Source: RGIG6353 sp045660745 (GTDB lineage Bacteria > Bacillota > Clostridia > Oscillospirales > SIG627). From it: a DNA stretch of 64,000 nucleotides. The notes below the pieces were generated by a model. It was given only the letters and a program-made list of their open reading frames with translations, was not told where the DNA came from and made no database searches. The stretch covers positions 1 through 64,000 of the forward strand of contig JAZREJ010000041.1 in assembly GCA_045660745.1 (NCBI GenBank), given 5' to 3'. Shown in pieces: positions 16,385 through 26,200 of the stretch; the first letter of the stretch is position 1; every line of letters begins with the position of its first letter. The translations under genes were made by a program, and so were the position numbers.

Positions 16385-17449
16385 ATGAAAAAAACAGGAG
16401 TTGTTTTACTCGTTTTTCTAATGCTTTGCACCTCGTTCCTTTTTTCTTGTTCCGAGGAAAAGAGCGAGAGCGCGATAAGATACGGCGAGGCAGAATACGA
16501 CGAAAGACTTTTTATGTATGAGCTTTCAAGATACAAGACCGAGTTCCTTGCATCTCTCGGAATTCAGGGAAGTGATGCTCCCGAACTGTGGCAGACAGCA
16601 ATGGGAACGGGAAGCGACGGCACCGTAATAACCATCGGCGATTATATTTATCAGGAATGCCTTCTCAATATGCGCATCACCCTCTTTTTTGCGGATTACG
16701 CAAAGAAGCACGGCGGTGAAATAACCTCTGCGCAGAAGAAAGAGCTTGATGCGTATATGGACAATATTGTTGCGACCCTCGGATCTAAATCCGCAGTGAA
16801 CAGTTATCTTGAGGAGTTCGGTATTGATTACGATTTGTACAGAAAGCATCTTGATATCAACCAGCTCAGCGTGAACGGAATCTCACTTGCTTATGCAAAG
16901 GGCGGTGACAGGTATATCACGGTGGACGAGGAGCGCGATTACTACAGAGAAAACTTTATTACCGTCAAGCATATCACCATAGGAACCGAAATTGCAGGCT
17001 CAGACCAAGAGGGTAACTATATTTATTATACCGATGAGGAAAAAGCCGAAAAACAGGCGAAAATTGACGATATCCGCGCAAGAATCGCGGCGGGTGAGGA
17101 TTTTGATGTTCTCTGTGCCGAGAGTGAAGACAACTTCCTTGAAACATATCCCAAGGGGTACACAATAACAGAAGGTGCTCTTACGGGTGAAAAGGAAGGC
17201 TACGGCAAGGCAGCTCTTCTTCTTGACATGGGAGAAGTAACAGAGTGGAAAATGGAAGGCTTTGGATATTACTTCATCAAGCGAGTTGAGCTTAACGAGG
17301 ACGATTTTGAATACTGCAGAGAGTATATCTATCCGATACTTGAGGAGCAGGATAAAACCGTTGCGGTAGTTGAAAACGCCGAAAACTTTGTGGAAAACGT
17401 TGATATCATTTCAAGTTATACTCTTGCAAACGTACCTGTAATGAAATAA
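16385..17449 (+). CDS. SurA/PrsA-like foldase-type lipoprotein
   Basis: A 354-residue exported protein. The signal peptide ends in SFLFSC, a lipobox-like sequence, so it is probably lipid-anchored outside the membrane. The helical part (about 30-190) resembles SurA N-terminal chaperone regions. The section with TVKHITIGTE and IAAGEDFDVLCAESEDN resembles a parvulin prolyl-isomerase domain but is not well conserved, so activity is uncertain. I take the ATG at 16385 after AAAGG; an in-frame TTG at 16376 is possible. A weak promoter (TAGAAA, 17 bp, TATAAT at 16337-16342) precedes it. It is a paralogue of the next gene. Confidence 0.75.
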   Translation: MKKTGVVLLVFLMLCTSFLFSCSEEKSESAIRYGEAEYDERLFMYELSRYKTEFLASLGIQGSDAPELWQTAMGTGSDGTVITIGDYIYQECLLNMRITLFFADYAKKHGGEITSAQKKELDAYMDNIVATLGSKSAVNSYLEEFGIDYDLYRKHLDINQLSVNGISLAYAKGGDRYITVDEERDYYRENFITVKHITIGTEIAGSDQEGNYIYYTDEEKAEKQAKIDDIRARIAAGEDFDVLCAESEDNFLETYPKGYTITEGALTGEKEGYGKAALLLDMGEVTEWKMEGFGYYFIKRVELNEDDFEYCREYIYPILEEQDKTVAVVENAENFVENVDIISSYTLANVPVMK

Positions 17450-17460
17450 GGAGAAAAATC

Positions 17461-18525
17461 ATGAAAAGAATACTTTTAATTGTTTTAGCGTTTCTTTTGT
17501 GCGTATCAGTCTTTTCCTGTTCTTCCGAAAAGAGCGAAGAACGGAATGAGATCTCACTTCCCAAAGGAACTGTTCTCGGCTACGGAGACACTTACGTCAC
17601 AGAAAGCTATTTCCTTTCCGAGGTAGCTATGTATAAGTCGAGTTATCTTTACTCGGTGATGGGTGTTGACGGAGATGTCGAGGGGCTTTGGGACGAGGCA
17701 TCAAACGAGGAAGGTGTTACCAAGGGCGAGGCTATTTTGAATCTTGCGCTTGAGGAATGCTTTGCAATGGCATGGGTTGTTGACTGGGGTAAGAAAAACG
17801 GAATCGAGCTTACCGACGAGGACAGAGCGCTTATCGACGAGGATATTGCAACCGTGAGCGAGCAGTACGGCGGTTATGAAAATTTCATTGCAGCAATTAA
17901 GGAAAGTGGTCTTACCGAGGAAGAGTTTTATGCAAATTCCGAGTTTTCCCTTCTTTATGAGAAGGCTATAACGGTACTTACCGCAGAGGGCGGAGATTAT
18001 GAGATATCCTCTGATGAGATAAACAAATATTTTGCGGAAAACTTTGTTGCCGTAAAGCATATTTATGTCAACAACGTTGCCGAGATGAACGAGGAAGGTA
18101 CCTACGTTCAGATATCCTCCGAAACTTATGATGAGAAGATGCAGAAGGCAGACAGTATGGAGAATGCTCTTAAGAACGGGGAGGATTTTGACCTTCTTTA
18201 TGCAATGTCGGATGACGGTATGCAGGCGGCATATCCCAACGGAATGGTGATTACAACAGGGGATGTTGCATCTGTTGATTATGAGAAAGCGTGCTTCTCT
18301 CTTAAGGTTGACGAATGGAAGAGAGTGGATATTCCGATGTACGGAATATACTTCATTAAGCGCGTTGCAGTGCCCGAGGATCTTGGTGCACAGAGACTTG
18401 CAGAGGTTCCCTACTACATGAGAGCCGATGTTCAGCATAAGATATGGGAAGACCATCAGGATGAGTTTATCGTAAACTTTGACCTCGTTGATAAGATCGA
18501 CGTTGCAGCTATTCCAGTAGGATAA
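17461..18525 (+). CDS. SurA/PrsA-like foldase-type lipoprotein, paralogue
   Basis: A 354-residue lipoprotein (signal peptide ending SVFSC) with the same plan as its left neighbour: VAVKHIYVNN matches TVKHITIGTE, KNGEDFDLLYAMSDD matches AAGEDFDVLCAESED, and MYGIYFIKRV matches GYYFIKRV. The pair therefore arose by tandem duplication. It starts 11 bases after the first, behind AAGGAG, so both are co-translated. The likely job is folding of exported proteins at the outer membrane face; prolyl isomerase activity is unproven. A strong terminator follows. Confidence 0.75.
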   Translation: MKRILLIVLAFLLCVSVFSCSSEKSEERNEISLPKGTVLGYGDTYVTESYFLSEVAMYKSSYLYSVMGVDGDVEGLWDEASNEEGVTKGEAILNLALEECFAMAWVVDWGKKNGIELTDEDRALIDEDIATVSEQYGGYENFIAAIKESGLTEEEFYANSEFSLLYEKAITVLTAEGGDYEISSDEINKYFAENFVAVKHIYVNNVAEMNEEGTYVQISSETYDEKMQKADSMENALKNGEDFDLLYAMSDDGMQAAYPNGMVITTGDVASVDYEKACFSLKVDEWKRVDIPMYGIYFIKRVAVPEDLGAQRLAEVPYYMRADVQHKIWEDHQDEFIVNFDLVDKIDVAAIPVG

Positions 18526-18529
18526 TAAC

Positions 18530-18564
18530 AAAGCCCTTACATGAAAAAAGTGTAAGGGCTTTTC
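18530..18564 (+). terminator. Rho-independent terminator
   Basis: AAAGCCCTTAC pairs with GTAAGGGCTTTT around an ATGAAAAAAGT loop, just after the second lipoprotein. Confidence 0.88.
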
Positions 18565-18568
18565 GTAT

Positions 18569-18580
18569 GTAACGCTTTAC
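18569..18580. promoter_or_regulatory. Possible LacI-family operator
   Basis: GTAACGCTTTAC has GTAA/TTAC arms with a central CG-containing core, as LacI-family operators often do. It lies upstream of a LacI-family gene but about 110 bases before the -35. Weak support. Confidence 0.3.
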
Positions 18581-18664
18581 GCAACAAATAGATTTTGAAT
18601 ATTTTAAAAAGGTGGGACTGTAGCTCTTTACGGAATGGGCGAGAAATAGGGTGAATTTACTTTT

Positions 18665-18720
18665 TACGAAAAAAATTCGTATAAAGAAATATTGCTTTTC
18701 GACTTTTTGTGTGGTAATAT
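18665..18720 (+). promoter_or_regulatory. Promoter and palindrome of the LacI-glycosidase-MFS unit
   Basis: The palindrome TACGAA-AAAAA-TTCGTA (18665-18681) is followed by -35 TTGCTT (18692-18697), a 17 bp spacer and -10 TAATAT (18715-18720). The arrangement recurs at 35519-35571. Confidence 0.65.
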
Positions 18721-18737
18721 GTGGGGGAGGTGAAATG

Positions 18738-19715
18738 ATGCTAACCTATAAAAAGATAGCTTCTCTTGCGGGTGTTTCCGAATCTACTGTTTCAAAGGCT
18801 TTGACGGGTAGTGCGGAAATTGCACAGTCTACCGTAGAGAAGGTGAGAAGGATTGCTTGTGAGCAAGGATATTATAAGGCAAAAAGGGAGCTTAAGAGAA
18901 ATAATTCTTCTGTATTTGCTCCGCATATTGCCATAATTTGCCCTGAGATAATAAGTGTTTTTTACTCCTCGGTTGCGGAAGCTCTTATAGAGAGAATAAC
19001 CTCTTCAGGAGGACGGGCAACCATTGCTATCAGCCGTTTCGGTGCTTCCGAGGCTGAACATATCGCAGACAGTATTGCGCATGACCCCGACTTTGACGGA
19101 ATAATTTCAATGCAGAGCCTTTCTAATTATTCGTCTTTGAATATTCCTGCTGTGTTTTTGACGGGAGCTTATTGCGGTGAGGCGGATTCTGTAGGCTGTA
19201 ATATGTCTGCCAGCATAGAGTCGCTTGTTTGTCACCTTGCCGAAACAGGACACAAAAGAATAGGCTTTATAGGTGAAATGTATACTGTATATAAGGAAAG
19301 TATGTTCAGACAGTGTATGAAAAAACATGGATTTGATATTGTCGAGGAGCTTATTATCAGAAGTGATAAAAGGTTTTTCAATGTCGGCAAAGAAGCTTTC
19401 GCTTCTTATTCCGAAAGAGGTATTTTCCCTGACGGTGTTATTTGTGCTTATGATGAAATTGCCTTTGGGTTTATGAGTGAGGCACAGAAAAAAGGAATGA
19501 CAATCCCTGATGATATATCGGTGACAGGTATTAACGATACACCCTTTGCCGAGTTTTCAACCCCTCCGCTTACAACTACCTCCTCACGCCGTGAGGATAT
19601 CGCCCATGCCGCATATGACATATTGATTTCAAGAATACTCGGCTCAAGATTGCCGCCTAAAAATATATGCTACGAAGGCTTTGTTGTGAAAAGACAGAGC
19701 GTTAAGAAAAGATAG
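18738..19715 (+). CDS. LacI-family transcriptional regulator
   Basis: A 325-residue regulator. The helix-turn-helix is at the N-terminus (YKKIASLAGVSESTVSKALTG). It is followed by a hinge helix and a periplasmic-binding-protein-like sensor domain with GHKRIGFIGE, PDGVICAYDEIAFG and ISVTGINDTPFAEF. The ATG at 18738 is seven bases after GGGGAGG; one three bases earlier is equally possible. The sensor domain should bind a sugar or related effector. It is the first gene before a glycosidase-like protein and an MFS transporter and probably controls both, perhaps with autoregulation. Confidence 0.92.
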   Translation: MLTYKKIASLAGVSESTVSKALTGSAEIAQSTVEKVRRIACEQGYYKAKRELKRNNSSVFAPHIAIICPEIISVFYSSVAEALIERITSSGGRATIAISRFGASEAEHIADSIAHDPDFDGIISMQSLSNYSSLNIPAVFLTGAYCGEADSVGCNMSASIESLVCHLAETGHKRIGFIGEMYTVYKESMFRQCMKKHGFDIVEELIIRSDKRFFNVGKEAFASYSERGIFPDGVICAYDEIAFGFMSEAQKKGMTIPDDISVTGINDTPFAEFSTPPLTTTSSRREDIAHAAYDILISRILGSRLPPKNICYEGFVVKRQSVKKR

Positions 19716-19755
19716 ATTCAGCATAATAAAATAAAAAACTTAAAGGAGAATTAAA

Positions 19756-21687
19756 ATGTATACACACAGACTTGCTGTAAGATGTCTTAATGACCCTGCA
19801 TGGGTTGATGAATTTTTAAAATACGTTGACGCAAATCCGAATTCATGTCAGGAGGTTTGGCTTTGCTCGTCATACGCTTTTCCTTCCATTGAAACGCACC
19901 GTCAATTTGCTAGAGGAATGAAGCCTGCTCTTGAGAAATTCAAGGCAAGAGGTATCCGTGTTGCACTTCAGATATCAAATACCATCGGAGGTCATAACAA
20001 TACTCTTTCCTCCGACTGTACGGGTCTTATCCGTGACGATTGGCACGCGCCTTATTTTGTTTATCCAAACGGAGAGGAATGCCCCGGTAGATTCTGTGCA
20101 CGCTCTAAAGCCTTTGCAGACTATATAGACGGCGAATTTGAAGCGTATCTTTCCGAGCTTGACGTGTGCGGTGTATGGATAGACGATGATTTCCGTATGG
20201 GTAATCATACTCAGTCCTGTTGGTGTGACTCTTGCATCGAAGAGTTTTCACGCCGTCAGGGAAGAGAGTATACAAGAGAAGAGCTTGTGCGCCTTGTAAA
20301 CGATGATTTTGATACAAGAGATGCGTGGATAAAGTTCACAAGCGACAGAGCGCACGATGCAGCAAAGCTTTTTGCGGACGTTGTACATAAATATAACCCC
20401 ACAGCGTATATGGCTCTTCAGCACGGCGCTAACGGATATATGCAGGGCTGCGGCCATACGTCTGTTTTTGAAGGCTTTATGGAAGGCTCGGGAGTTGCTC
20501 CCAAGTCACGTCCGGGAGGCGGCTCATACGAGGACTTCGACCCCAACACCTTTATCAGAAAATATCGTTGGATGTCACATCAGACACGATATCTTCCCGA
20601 GTGCGTTGAGGATATCCGTCCCGAAATCGAAAACCTTCCCGACGTTGCCTATGGAAAAACAATGGCAGGTCTTGCCTTTGAGACAGCCTTCTATTTTGCG
20701 GGCGGTGCCACCAGCATGAGCTATGCCACCATGATGCGTCGCAACGAGCCTCTTTCATGGCTCACGATTCAGCTTCGCGATATGTCAGAAAACTTTGAGT
20801 GGTTTTCAAGGCTTTCAAAAATCAATAAGGAAACGAATCCCGACGGCGTTGAGGTGTACGTTGCCGAAAAGCCTTGGAATTATAAAACCGAAAAGGATTT
20901 TGCTTGGGAGCAGATATACTTTGATACGGGCGTTGAGCTTATCCGTGACGGATTTGGCGTAAACCTCAATAAGATAGGAAAGGTATTCTTCCTCAATAAG
21001 CACTATGCCGAGCTTCTCACAGACGACGAAATAAAGATGCTTCTTTCAAAGCCCGTTGTCTGCGACGGCGAGAGTGCTACCATTCTTACTGAGAGGGGAT
21101 ACGGAGATATGCTTGGTGTTAAGGCTGAGAATATCAAGACAGGCAAGCTTACCGAAAGACTTGCAGACGGCTATCCTTGGAGCTTTAACTTCTTTGTTCC
21201 GAGAGGAGCGCTTCTCACCCTTTCCGACAGAGCAAGAGAAATAACAAAGTATGAAGTGACCGCAACGGGAGAATATTTCGGCACAGCTTCAGCTTACACC
21301 GAGACAACCCTCGGCGGACGCTGGGCGGTTATCGGATACTGTCTCTTCCATCAGATTACAAGCTTCGCAAAGAGATGTGCTATCGTTGACGCTATTGAGT
21401 GGGCGGGCGGCAAGCTTTCTGCAAAGTTAAATACCCCCGACAGAATGATAGTATTCCCGAGAGCGGATAAGAGCACAGGCAGACTGCGTGCGGTAAGCCT
21501 TGTGAATACAACGGTCGGAAAGGTGTCTGGTGCAATACTCGAGCTTGACGGAGAATATACAAAGTGCGAGTGGCGCGCGCTTCACGTTCCGAGCACACCC
21601 CTGGAAACAAGAAGCGAGAACGGATCAACGTTTGTAACCATTCCCGATTTTGATGCTTGGAGCGTGGGAACACTGTTCCTTGACTAA
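19756..21687 (+). CDS. Glycosidase-like TIM-barrel protein
   Basis: A 643-residue protein without a signal peptide, so cytoplasmic. The barrel part has VCGVWIDDDFRMGNH (about 137-151), with acidic residues fit for catalysis, and a cysteine cluster CWCDSC (155-160) of the kind seen in GH42-like barrels, where it binds zinc. A second domain (about 380-520) looks like the trimerisation/Rossmann-type domain of such enzymes, and a beta-rich end follows. I cannot name a family. It starts 40 bases after the LacI gene behind AAAGGAG and is followed by an MFS gene, so import then hydrolysis of one substrate is likely. Confidence 0.65.
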   Translation: MYTHRLAVRCLNDPAWVDEFLKYVDANPNSCQEVWLCSSYAFPSIETHRQFARGMKPALEKFKARGIRVALQISNTIGGHNNTLSSDCTGLIRDDWHAPYFVYPNGEECPGRFCARSKAFADYIDGEFEAYLSELDVCGVWIDDDFRMGNHTQSCWCDSCIEEFSRRQGREYTREELVRLVNDDFDTRDAWIKFTSDRAHDAAKLFADVVHKYNPTAYMALQHGANGYMQGCGHTSVFEGFMEGSGVAPKSRPGGGSYEDFDPNTFIRKYRWMSHQTRYLPECVEDIRPEIENLPDVAYGKTMAGLAFETAFYFAGGATSMSYATMMRRNEPLSWLTIQLRDMSENFEWFSRLSKINKETNPDGVEVYVAEKPWNYKTEKDFAWEQIYFDTGVELIRDGFGVNLNKIGKVFFLNKHYAELLTDDEIKMLLSKPVVCDGESATILTERGYGDMLGVKAENIKTGKLTERLADGYPWSFNFFVPRGALLTLSDRAREITKYEVTATGEYFGTASAYTETTLGGRWAVIGYCLFHQITSFAKRCAIVDAIEWAGGKLSAKLNTPDRMIVFPRADKSTGRLRAVSLVNTTVGKVSGAILELDGEYTKCEWRALHVPSTPLETRSENGSTFVTIPDFDAWSVGTLFLD

Positions 21688-21694
21688 AATCCGT

Positions 21695-22978
21695 ATGAAT
21701 GACAACGAAATTTTACATAACGGGACTGCTAAAAAAGTACAGCGCCTTTTTACCGCAGAGCAGACCTTTGAGTATTTTGTACAGATACTTGTAACAGGAG
21801 GGTTTCTTGCAACCCTCCTGTCCCGCAACGGAGTACCCGATTTTCTTGTCGGTATCATCTCTTCATTTATTTCTCTTACCTGTATTGTTCAGATATTTTC
21901 CGCAAAGCTTGTAAGAAAGGCGTCCGGTGTCAAGCGCACAGTCTTTTTGCTGATACTTTTCAACGAGATAATATTTTTGCTTTTGTACGTTATACCCCTT
22001 TTCAGTATACCGACTTATATCAAATGTATTGTCTTTGTAGTATTTATCTTTACTGCATACGTGCTTTATAACCTTGTTGCTCCGTTGAAGTTCAGCTGGT
22101 ATATGCTGTTTGTCCCCACAAACGAGAGAGGAAGATATACCGCTAAAAAAGAGATAATATCTCTTTTGGGAGGAATCGTGTTTTCTTTTATTATGGGCAC
22201 CCTCTCCGATTATTACAACGAGAGGGGACAGGAAAACACAGCGTTTATTATATGCGCCGTTGCGATATTCGCGGTAAGTGTTGTGCATATATCAAGTATT
22301 CTTTCAACCCCTGCACATTCTCTTGACGTTTCTTCGGGCAAAGGATTTTTTTCCTCACTTAAAGCACTCAAAAACCGCGCGGTAGTTGCCGTTTTGGTGC
22401 TTGAAATAATGTGGAGATGCGCAATGTTTATGTCCAATCCTTTTTACGGCATTTATCAGACGAAGGAGCTTGGATTTACATTGACACAGGTATCCCTTTT
22501 GGCAATAATTCAATCGGTGACACGCTCAAGCGTATCCTTCGGCATGGGTAAAATAGCCGACAGATACGGATGGAGGATAAATCTTACTCTGTGCCTTTCG
22601 GCAGCGTTTGTGTCTTATGGAGTAATGATATTTTGTACCCCGGGAAACGGACTTATCATTTACGGACTTCACAACGTCTTTATGGGGATTGCACAGGCGG
22701 GCATCAATTCGGGACTTATGAATATATATTTTGATTACGTCCCAACCGCCGAGCGTACTGCAACCCTCGGAGTCAAGGCTGCTATAGGCGGAGTGTTCGG
22801 ATTCCTTACCACAACCATTGCGGGTTTATGCCTTGCAAGGATGCAGGAAAGCGAAATGAGTATTGCGGGCACTCCCGTTTATGCCCAACAGATACTCTCT
22901 CTTGTCAGCGCTATCATTACGGTCATAGCCGTTTTTTATGCATTTTTTGTTATTAAGCGATTACACAAAGCAGAATAA
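21695..22978 (+). CDS. MFS transporter
   Basis: A 427-residue membrane protein with about twelve hydrophobic segments. The cytoplasmic loop has the MFS-type motif FGMGKIADRYGWRIN between later helices, and FVPTNERGRYTAKKE between helices in the first half. I take the ATG at 21695, seven bases after the stop of the glycosidase-like gene. No good ribosome binding site is visible, so translation is probably coupled; an in-frame TTG at 21680 is an alternative. It belongs to the LacI-controlled unit and likely imports its glycoside or sugar. Confidence 0.85.
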   Translation: MNDNEILHNGTAKKVQRLFTAEQTFEYFVQILVTGGFLATLLSRNGVPDFLVGIISSFISLTCIVQIFSAKLVRKASGVKRTVFLLILFNEIIFLLLYVIPLFSIPTYIKCIVFVVFIFTAYVLYNLVAPLKFSWYMLFVPTNERGRYTAKKEIISLLGGIVFSFIMGTLSDYYNERGQENTAFIICAVAIFAVSVVHISSILSTPAHSLDVSSGKGFFSSLKALKNRAVVAVLVLEIMWRCAMFMSNPFYGIYQTKELGFTLTQVSLLAIIQSVTRSSVSFGMGKIADRYGWRINLTLCLSAAFVSYGVMIFCTPGNGLIIYGLHNVFMGIAQAGINSGLMNIYFDYVPTAERTATLGVKAAIGGVFGFLTTTIAGLCLARMQESEMSIAGTPVYAQQILSLVSAIITVIAVFYAFFVIKRLHKAE

Positions 22979-22986
22979 TAAATACA

Positions 22987-23013
22987 AAAGCCCGACGTCA
23001 TTCGTCGGGCTTT
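22987..23013 (+). terminator. Rho-independent terminator
   Basis: AAAGCCCGACG pairs with CGTCGGGCTTT around TCATT, after the MFS gene. Confidence 0.85.
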
Positions 23014-23067
23014 ACTGATAAAAAATGGATTTTTTTGCATAATTTTGTTTTTTTGAAAAAATACCCC

Positions 23068-23104
23068 TTGACAAACTTGACAAACGGTGGTAATATTGTA
23101 TACT
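23068..23104 (+). promoter_or_regulatory. Two overlapping promoters for rpoB
   Basis: TTGACA (23068-23073), 17 bp, TAATAT (23091-23096), and a second TTGACA (23077-23082), 16 bp, TATACT (23099-23104), offset by nine bases. The leader to 23241 shows no gene. Confidence 0.75.
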
Positions 23105-23241
23105 GCATTAGAATTGCGAATTATGTGCTCTTTTACTTGTTTTTGCTTTGAAAAACGTATGAAAACACGTAAATTTGCAGAGTTAATCGCCATTTTGCGG
23201 TATTTCCGCTGACAAGAAAGAAATGGAGTGATTTATTTAAG

Positions 23242-26200
23242 ATGGCTGTAGAACTTAACGAAAGAGAACTCAGGGCAGCGGGTCTTAAAAAGAAGCAGCT
23301 TGGCCGTAACATCAGAATGAGCTTTTCAAAGATTGATGAAGCGGTTGAAATGCCCAACCTGATTGAAGTTCAGAAGAAGTCATACGAATGGTTCGTGAAC
23401 GAAGGTCTTATGGAGGTTTTACGCGACGTATCTCCTATCGTTGACTATTCGGGAACCCTTTATATTGACTTTGTGGGCTTCACTTTGGAGAAGACCCCCA
23501 AGTACGGTGTTGAGGAGTGTAAGGAGCGTGACGTAAACTACGCTGTTCCCCTCAAGGTAAACGTACGTCTTACCAACAAGGCAACGGGTGAGATTAAGGA
23601 GTCTGTGGTTTATATGGGTGATTTCCCCATTATGACCGACAACGGAACCTTTGTCATCAACGGTGCTGAGCGTGTTATTGTTTCTCAGATCGTCCGTTCT
23701 CCCGGTATCTACTACGATATCGAGATAGATAAGATGGACAAGAAGCTTTATTCCGCAACGGTAATTCCTTACCGCGGAGCATGGCTTGAATACGAGACCG
23801 ATGCCAACGATATATTTTATGTAAGAATAGACAAGAACCGTAAGCTTCCCGTTACAGTGCTTGTCCGTGCTCTTGCGCGTGAATTCAGTGAATCGAAGGA
23901 CGTTCTCGAACTCTTTGGTAATAATAAGGTCATCAGAGATACTCTTGCAAAGGACCTTATTGATGAGACCGTCAATAAGATGAAGACTGAAAAGAAGACC
24001 ACCTCTGCTTACGAGGAGGCTCTTAAGGAAATATACAGAAAGCTCCGTCCCGGCGATCCTCCGCTTGTAGAGAGCGCCGAAGGACTCCTTAATTCTCTCT
24101 TCTTTGATCCCAAGAAGTATGATATTTCGGCAGTCGGACGTTATAAATTTAATAAGAAGCTTGCTCTTTCCAGAAGAATTGCGGGCTTTGTACTCTCGCG
24201 CCCTGCGGTAAATCCCTTCACGGGAGAAGTCATCTACGACGCCGGCACACGTCTTACCCGTGCTATGGCTGAGGAGATAGAGTACGCAGGCGTTACAGAG
24301 GCGTGGCTTGAGGGCGAGGATGAGATAAAGGTATTCTCAAACGGCGCCGTACATCTTGACCGCGTTTCTCCTTACGACGTATCCGATCTCGGTATTTCCG
24401 AGATGGTAGACCGTGACGTTCTCATGGAGATACTCGGAGAGGTTGAGGATGATGCTTCCTTCCGTGAAGCAGTTCTCCGCCGCCGCGACGAACTCATTCC
24501 CAAGAGTATTACCCGTAAGGATATTCTTTCCACCATCAACTATCTCGTATGCCTTTACAGTGACGTTGGAGTGAAGGACGATATTGACCACCTTGGCAAC
24601 CGTCGTCTGCGCTCTGTCGGCGAGCTTCTCCAGAACCAGATGCGTATTGGCTTTATGAGAATGGATAAGATTGTCAAGGAGCGTATGACCATTCAGGATA
24701 TTGATTCGGTCACCCCTCAGGCTCTTATCAATATAAGACCCGTGGTATCCTCTATTAAGGATTTCTTCGGTTCTTCTCCCTTGTCTCAGTTTATGGACCA
24801 GGGCAACCCCCTCGGTGAGCTTACTCACAAGAGACGTCTTTCCGCACTCGGTCCCGGCGGTCTTTCCCGTGACCGTGCATCCTCCGAGGTTCGTGACGTA
24901 CACTACACTCAGTACGGAAGAATGTGTCCCATCGAGACCCCCGAAGGACCTAACATCGGTCTTATTTCTTATCTTTCAACCTTTGCTCGTATCAGCCCAT
25001 TCGGATTTATTGAGGCTCCTTACCGCAAGGTAGACCGTGAGACCGGTATCGTTACAAACGACGTACATTATCTTACCGCTGACGAAGAGGATGAGTTTAT
25101 CGTTGCTCAGGCAAATGAGCCTCTTGATGCAGACGGACGTTTTGTAAACAAGAAGATAACTGCGCGCCAGAGAGAAGAAATCGTAGTAGTTGACGCTTCC
25201 GAAATCGACTACATGGACGTTTCTCCCAAGATGGTTGTGTCTGTTGCTACCGCATTCATCCCATTCCTTGAAAACGATGACAACTCCCGTGCGCTCATGG
25301 GCTCTAACATGCAGAAGCAGGCAGTGCCCCTGATGGTCAACGATTCTCCTATCGTCGGAACCGGTATGGAGTATAAGGCAGCTGTTGATTCCGGCGTTAC
25401 CGTTCTTTGTAAGAAGGCGGGTGTTGTTGAGAGTGTTTCGGCTGACGAGATTGTTATACGCAACGATGACGGTGAGCTTGACACCTATAAGCTTATCAAG
25501 TTTAAGCGTACCAACCAAGGCACCTGTAACAACCAGCGTCCCATCGTATCTCGCGGTGAGCGCATTGAAGAGGGTGAGGTTATTGCCGACGGTCTTGCTA
25601 CCAAGAACGGTGAGGTGGCACTCGGTAAGAACGCACTTATCGGATTTGTAACCTGGGAAGGCTACAACTACGAGGACGCGGTGCTCATCAATGAGCGACT
25701 TGTAAGAGATGACGTTTATACGTCTATCCATATAGAAGAATATTCACACGAAGCACGCGACACCAAGCTCGGTCCGGAAGAAATCACAAGAGAGCTTCCT
25801 TCCGTCGGTCCCGAGGCACTCAAGGATCTTGATGCCGACGGTATCGTAAGAGTCGGTGCAGAGGTGCATTCCGGTGATATTCTCGTTGGTAAGGTAACAC
25901 CCAAGGGTGAGACCGAGCTTACTGCCGAGGAAAGACTTCTCAGAGCTATCTTCGGTGAAAAGGCACGCGAGGTTCGTGATACCTCGCTTAAGCTCCCTCA
26001 CGGAGAAAGCGGTATTATCGTAGACGTCAAGATATTCACACGTGAAAATCAGGACGAGCTTCCTCCCGGAGTAAACAAAGTAGTTAAAGTATACGTAGCA
26101 CAGAAGAGAAAAATTTCTGTCGGAGACAAAATGGCGGGTCGCCACGGTAACAAGGGTGTCGTATCAAGAATACTCCCCTCCGAGGATATGCCCTTCCTTC

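Noticed and set aside
18569..18580. Catabolite-repression (cre) site before the LacI unit
   Set aside because: The spacing of the CG core does not match the cre consensus. It is kept only as a weak LacI-type operator candidate.
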